Below are positions 23,598 through 25,987 of a stretch of 25,987 nucleotides of DNA, piece after piece (the stretch's first letter is position 1; every line of letters begins with the position of its first letter). The position numbers and the translations under genes were made by a program. Source of the stretch: a virus; the IMG/VR virus record IMGVR_UViG_3300025437_000843, positions 1 to 25,987 of that record; one strand, 5' to 3'. The notes below the pieces were generated by a model. It worked only from the letters and a program-made list of their open reading frames with translations, searched no databases and had not been told where the DNA came from.

Positions 23598-24252
23598 TTG
23601 GAATCCACACAACACTACCAGGTCTTGGGCCGGGTCAGATCACCAACAAAGCCTCGACCGTAATCCAAACAAAGGATTGTGGGATGGAATTGAGATCAAC
23701 TATACCTATAACCCACAGGGCTTTCGTACCGCGGACCTGACTCAATACAGTGATCAGCCGGTAGACTTGGCTTTAGGATGTAGTTTAACCGAGGGCATAG
23801 GTCTAGCAACGGATCAAGTATGGCCCAGCATAGTGGCCCAAGAACGACCTTATCCGATGGTAAACTTGGGTATACAACAGGCCAGTACAGATACTGTAGC
23901 AAGAATCTTGACCAATTGCCAGGGTCTGCTCAATATACAATCAGTATTCATACTATGGCCTGACCCAAGTCGATTTGAAACCTATTACGCAGATCGAGTT
24001 GAATCCATAATTCCCACCCAGGCTCAAACTGAACATGTCTGGTACATGGACACCCACAATAGTCTCCAACGATTTTATCGAAATCAGCAGATAGTGCAGA
24101 GTTTTGGCCTACCCATTTTTGAAATCAAAGCTGTACAAGCATTTGATCCAAACTCCAGAGGTGCACCAGATCGGGCCAGAGACGGGCAACATTGGGGGCC
24201 CGAAAGCCATAAAATTGTAGCCTGGGAGTTTATAAAAGGCTTGACAGGTTAA
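23563..24252 (+). CDS. SGNH/GDSL-hydrolase-like protein (second of an adjacent pair)
   Basis: 229 residues from ATG 23563. NPQGFRTAD precedes the block I motif LALGCSLTEGIGL, then VNLGIQQASTDTVARIL (block II/III Gly and Asn region), VFILWPDPSRFE and, near the end, ARDGQHWGPESHKIVA, the DxxHxG...H catalytic signature. It is the most complete SGNH set of the three in the window. A longer reading from TTG 23527 would overlap the upstream gene further. The -35 of the RNase H promoter overlaps its last codons. Confidence 0.68.
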   Translation: MNFWKQNQIPFSWNPHNTTRSWAGSDHQQSLDRNPNKGLWDGIEINYTYNPQGFRTADLTQYSDQPVDLALGCSLTEGIGLATDQVWPSIVAQERPYPMVNLGIQQASTDTVARILTNCQGLLNIQSVFILWPDPSRFETYYADRVESIIPTQAQTEHVWYMDTHNSLQRFYRNQQIVQSFGLPIFEIKAVQAFDPNSRGAPDRARDGQHWGPESHKIVAWEFIKGLTG

Positions 24253-24269
24253 TCATTATATGCTATTAT
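24241..24269 (+). promoter_or_regulatory. Extended -10 sigma70-type promoter of the RNase H gene
   Basis: TTGACA (24241-24246, perfect), 17-base spacer ending in TGC, TATTAT (24264-24269): 11 of 12 consensus positions plus the TGn extension. Transcription would start at about 24276, the A of the RNase H ATG, so the message may have almost no leader. A TATAAT (24267-24272) overlaps it with a 20-base spacer. Confidence 0.75.
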
Positions 24270-24275
24270 AATGCT

Positions 24276-25268
24276 ATGAGATATCTACTTGTTGACACCG
24301 CTAATACATTTTTCCGTGCTAGACACGCCGCTCACCGCCAGGCTGATACCTGGGACCGCTTGGGTTTCGCTATTCACGTAACGCTAAATAGTGTTAGTAA
24401 AGCATTTAGAGATCAGCGAGCAGATCACGTGGTATTTTGTTTAGAAGGGCGTAGCTGGCGTAAAGATTTCTATACACCGTACAAGGCCAATCGTGCTGTG
24501 GCTCGTGCGGCATTAACAGAATCAGAAGCTGAAGAAGATCGACTATTTTGGGAAACCTTTGACAGTTTAAAAGAGTTCTTAGCAAATAGAACTAACTGTA
24601 CAGTATTACAACACCCTGATTTAGAAGCAGATGATTTAATTGCCGGTTGGATACAACAACATCGTCATGATCATCACACCATTGTATCAAGCGATACAGA
24701 TTTTTATCAATTATTAGCAGAAAACGTAAATCAATACAACGGAATTGCAGATGAGCTCCACACTATTACGGGTATTTTCGACAAAAAAGGTAAAGCAGTC
24801 ATCGATAAAAAGACTAAGGAAGCAAAAGTCATTCCGGATCCTAAGTGGATTCTTTTCGAAAAGTGCATGCGAGGAGATCCGACCGACAATATCTTTTCAG
24901 CGTACCCGGGGGTCCGTAAGGTGGGAAGTAAAAATAAAGTGGGACTTGCAGAGGCATTTGCCGACAAAGATGCGAAAGGCTTTGCGTGGAATAATCTGAT
25001 GTTGCAACGCTGGACCGACCACAACGGCGTGGAACATCGTGTCTTGGATGACTACTTACGTAATGTACAATTAGTGGACTTGACTGCACAGCCCGAAGAA
25101 GTTAAAGCTAAAATTGTGGGCACTATTGAAGGCAATAGTCAGCCGCTGAATCGACCCATGGTAGGCGCACAGTTCTTAAAGTTCTGTGGCCGGTATGATC
25201 TGGTCAAAATGGCCGATATGGCCGACAGCTATGTTCGCTTTTTAGAAGCGCCCTACCCGGAGAAATAA
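24276..25268 (+). CDS. rnh: T4-like RNase H (5' to 3' flap nuclease, primer removal)
   Basis: 330 residues, FEN1-like nuclease that removes RNA primers from Okazaki fragments. Metal-binding acids are in place: D7 in LLVDTAN, the arch segment with WRKDFYTPYKANR (61-73), EADD (117-120), SSDTDF (138-143) and GDPTDN with D201 and D204, followed by the GVRKVG helix-hairpin region. T4 RNase H has 305 residues. The ATG at 24276 must be the start because D7 follows; no Shine-Dalgarno is present and the promoter places transcription at or next to the ATG. It would act with the polymerase and clamp encoded earlier. Confidence 0.92.
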   Translation: MRYLLVDTANTFFRARHAAHRQADTWDRLGFAIHVTLNSVSKAFRDQRADHVVFCLEGRSWRKDFYTPYKANRAVARAALTESEAEEDRLFWETFDSLKEFLANRTNCTVLQHPDLEADDLIAGWIQQHRHDHHTIVSSDTDFYQLLAENVNQYNGIADELHTITGIFDKKGKAVIDKKTKEAKVIPDPKWILFEKCMRGDPTDNIFSAYPGVRKVGSKNKVGLAEAFADKDAKGFAWNNLMLQRWTDHNGVEHRVLDDYLRNVQLVDLTAQPEEVKAKIVGTIEGNSQPLNRPMVGAQFLKFCGRYDLVKMADMADSYVRFLEAPYPEK

Positions 25269-25269
25269 C

Positions 25270-25437
25270 ATGTGTATAGCTCAGATAGGTTTATTACTGG
25301 CCATAGGCCTGTTGATTGGATTTTTTGGGACCATGCTGATTGTTGCGGTTGTAGATTGGCATCAGGCACGTAAGACTCGTGTATGGGTAGAGTTACAAAA
25401 AACAAATTATGAACGTAAACGTCCTGCAGCAAAATAA
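25270..25437 (+). CDS. Small membrane protein of 55 residues
   Basis: ATG 25270, one base after the RNase H stop codon. MCIAQIGLLLAIGLLIGFFG begins a hydrophobic helix of about 28 residues, followed by a basic tail (DWHQARKTRVWVEL, ERKRPAAK). A single-pass inner-membrane protein of unknown role. GGAGA upstream in the RNase H end can serve as ribosome site. Confidence 0.6.
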   Translation: MCIAQIGLLLAIGLLIGFFGTMLIVAVVDWHQARKTRVWVELQKTNYERKRPAAK

Positions 25438-25446
25438 GGAGAAGTT

Positions 25447-25617
25447 ATGAATAGTATTGTCAGTTGGTATCGCCGCAATTATGTACAGATTACCTGGTTC
25501 ATCATTGGCTGGTTGGCCATGGTTGCTGTAGTGGACTTTGGCAAAGGTGACTGGGCTGGAGTAGCCTGGGACATTGGCCTTGCCTGGCTAAATTATATTT
25601 TTTATAAGAACAATTAA
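25447..25617 (+). CDS. Small membrane protein of 56 residues
   Basis: ATG 25447 with AAGGAG at 25436-25441. A short amphipathic start (SIVSWYRRNYVQ) is followed by a hydrophobic stretch ITWFIIGWLAMVAVVDFG and a Trp-rich tail (DWAGVAWDIGLAWLNYIFYKN). Unknown function; one or two membrane passes. The stop directly abuts the next ATG. Confidence 0.62.
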   Translation: MNSIVSWYRRNYVQITWFIIGWLAMVAVVDFGKGDWAGVAWDIGLAWLNYIFYKNN

Positions 25618-25815
25618 ATGACCAGACTAAAAGAACACTTACTGATGTGGCCGGCCTTGATATTGTTAATGGCGGCCTTGTTTGGTATATTGTATGGTAT
25701 CAATAATGCATTACCAGATGCCGCACCGAGATACGATTGTCGTATTGCAGAGATAAGTCCCGACTTTACTGCTGCCATGAAAGAAGAATGTAGAAGAAAG
25801 TTGAATACAAAATGA
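25618..25815 (+). CDS. Small membrane protein of 65 residues
   Basis: ATG 25618 immediately after the previous TAA. WPALILLMAALFGILYGI forms one membrane segment (11-28). The remaining polar part holds two cysteines (RYDCRIAE and KEECRRK) which could form a disulfide if the tail is periplasmic. The family is unknown. Its TGA overlaps the next ATG. Confidence 0.6.
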   Translation: MTRLKEHLLMWPALILLMAALFGILYGINNALPDAAPRYDCRIAEISPDFTAAMKEECRRKLNTK

Positions 25816-25987
25816 ACGAAGAACTAATTGCCAAGACTGTTGTAAAGAACAAGATGTGGATTGTGGAAGCCTACACTGGAACCAAGGTCGGCAATATCAT
25901 GGCTGTGGAAGAAGGCGGCTTTGTTTATGTACATGACGACCAACGTGAACAGTTCTCATCTATCAAGTTGTTGAGCAAAAAATACAA
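25812..25987 (+). CDS. Conserved small protein, 3' truncated by window end
   Basis: ATG 25812 (ATGA). Only 58 codons are present before the window ends. The start MNEELIAKTVVKNKMWIVEAY then GTKVGNIMAVEEGGFVYVHDD suggests a small beta-rich domain, a pattern I associate with conserved hypothetical proteins of T4-like cyanophages. No function is known to me. Confidence 0.6.
   Translation, partial: MNEELIAKTVVKNKMWIVEAYTGTKVGNIMAVEEGGFVYVHDDQREQFSSIKLLSKKY

Noticed and set aside
1-25987. tRNA genes, CRISPR arrays, insertion sequences, attachment sites
   Set aside because: No cloverleaf, regular repeat-spacer pattern, transposase motif or inverted repeat pair was seen on reading; a tRNA scan was not possible.

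Overview
The window is a densely packed, one-strand block of a large tailed-phage genome, most likely a T4-like myovirus (Caudoviricetes), probably related to the marine and freshwater T4-like phages. The evidence is a full-length gp43-type family B DNA polymerase, a gp45-type sliding clamp, a T4 RNase H-type 5' nuclease, a DsbA-like small DNA-binding protein and the end of a GIY-YIG/NUMOD3 homing endonuclease. Every gene I accept is on the + strand. Many neighbours overlap in ATGA, GTGA, TTGA or TAATG junctions. No tRNA, rRNA, CRISPR array, insertion sequence or convincing intrinsic terminator was seen, and no gap between genes exceeds 300 bases. The host cannot be named from sequence alone. 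Several near-consensus sigma70-type promoters indicate a bacterial host with a housekeeping sigma70-like polymerase.

Layout. 1-1057: homing endonuclease remnant, DsbA-like protein and a small membrane protein. 1128-5511: DNA polymerase, a coiled-coil methyltransferase and the clamp. 5508-10111: sulfotransferase, a radical SAM enzyme with an N-terminal SPASM-like region, a DpdA-like tRNA-guanine-transglycosylase homologue, a DUF465-like peptide, an unknown protein, a T-fold (QueD-like) protein and a small basic protein. 10104-15528: GT-B glycosyltransferase, an acidic zinc-ribbon protein, small proteins, a GalE-like epimerase, a half-size DegT-like aminotransferase homologue and an SGNH-like protein. 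15578-18843: GTP cyclohydrolase I (FolE), two tandem paralogous small proteins, membrane peptides, a GT9-like glycosyltransferase and a phosphoribosyltransferase. 18930-21404: QueD, MazG-like, a SPASM radical SAM enzyme and QueE. 21404-24252: small conserved proteins (one DUF2452-like) and two adjacent SGNH-like proteins. 24276-25987: RNase H and a run of tiny membrane proteins, ending in a gene cut by the window edge.

The main system is a 7-deazaguanine pathway: FolE, QueD and QueE would make 7-carboxy-7-deazaguanine (CDG) from GTP, and the DpdA-like enzyme would exchange a 7-deazaguanine base into DNA. QueC (CDG to preQ0) is not in this window, so the final base could be CDG or preQ0, or something further modified. 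A second, divergent T-fold protein lies three genes after the DpdA-like gene, and two unassigned radical SAM enzymes lie next to pathway genes.

folE, queD, queE, the clamp gene and the RNase H gene each have a sigma70-type promoter with exactly 17 bp between the hexamers, suggesting early expression from host polymerase. Interleaved with the replication and base-modification genes is a glycan toolkit: two glycosyltransferases, epimerase, aminotransferase-like, sulfotransferase, methyltransferase and three SGNH-like proteins. It could modify a surface polysaccharide, the virion or the DNA base itself; the sequence does not decide which.
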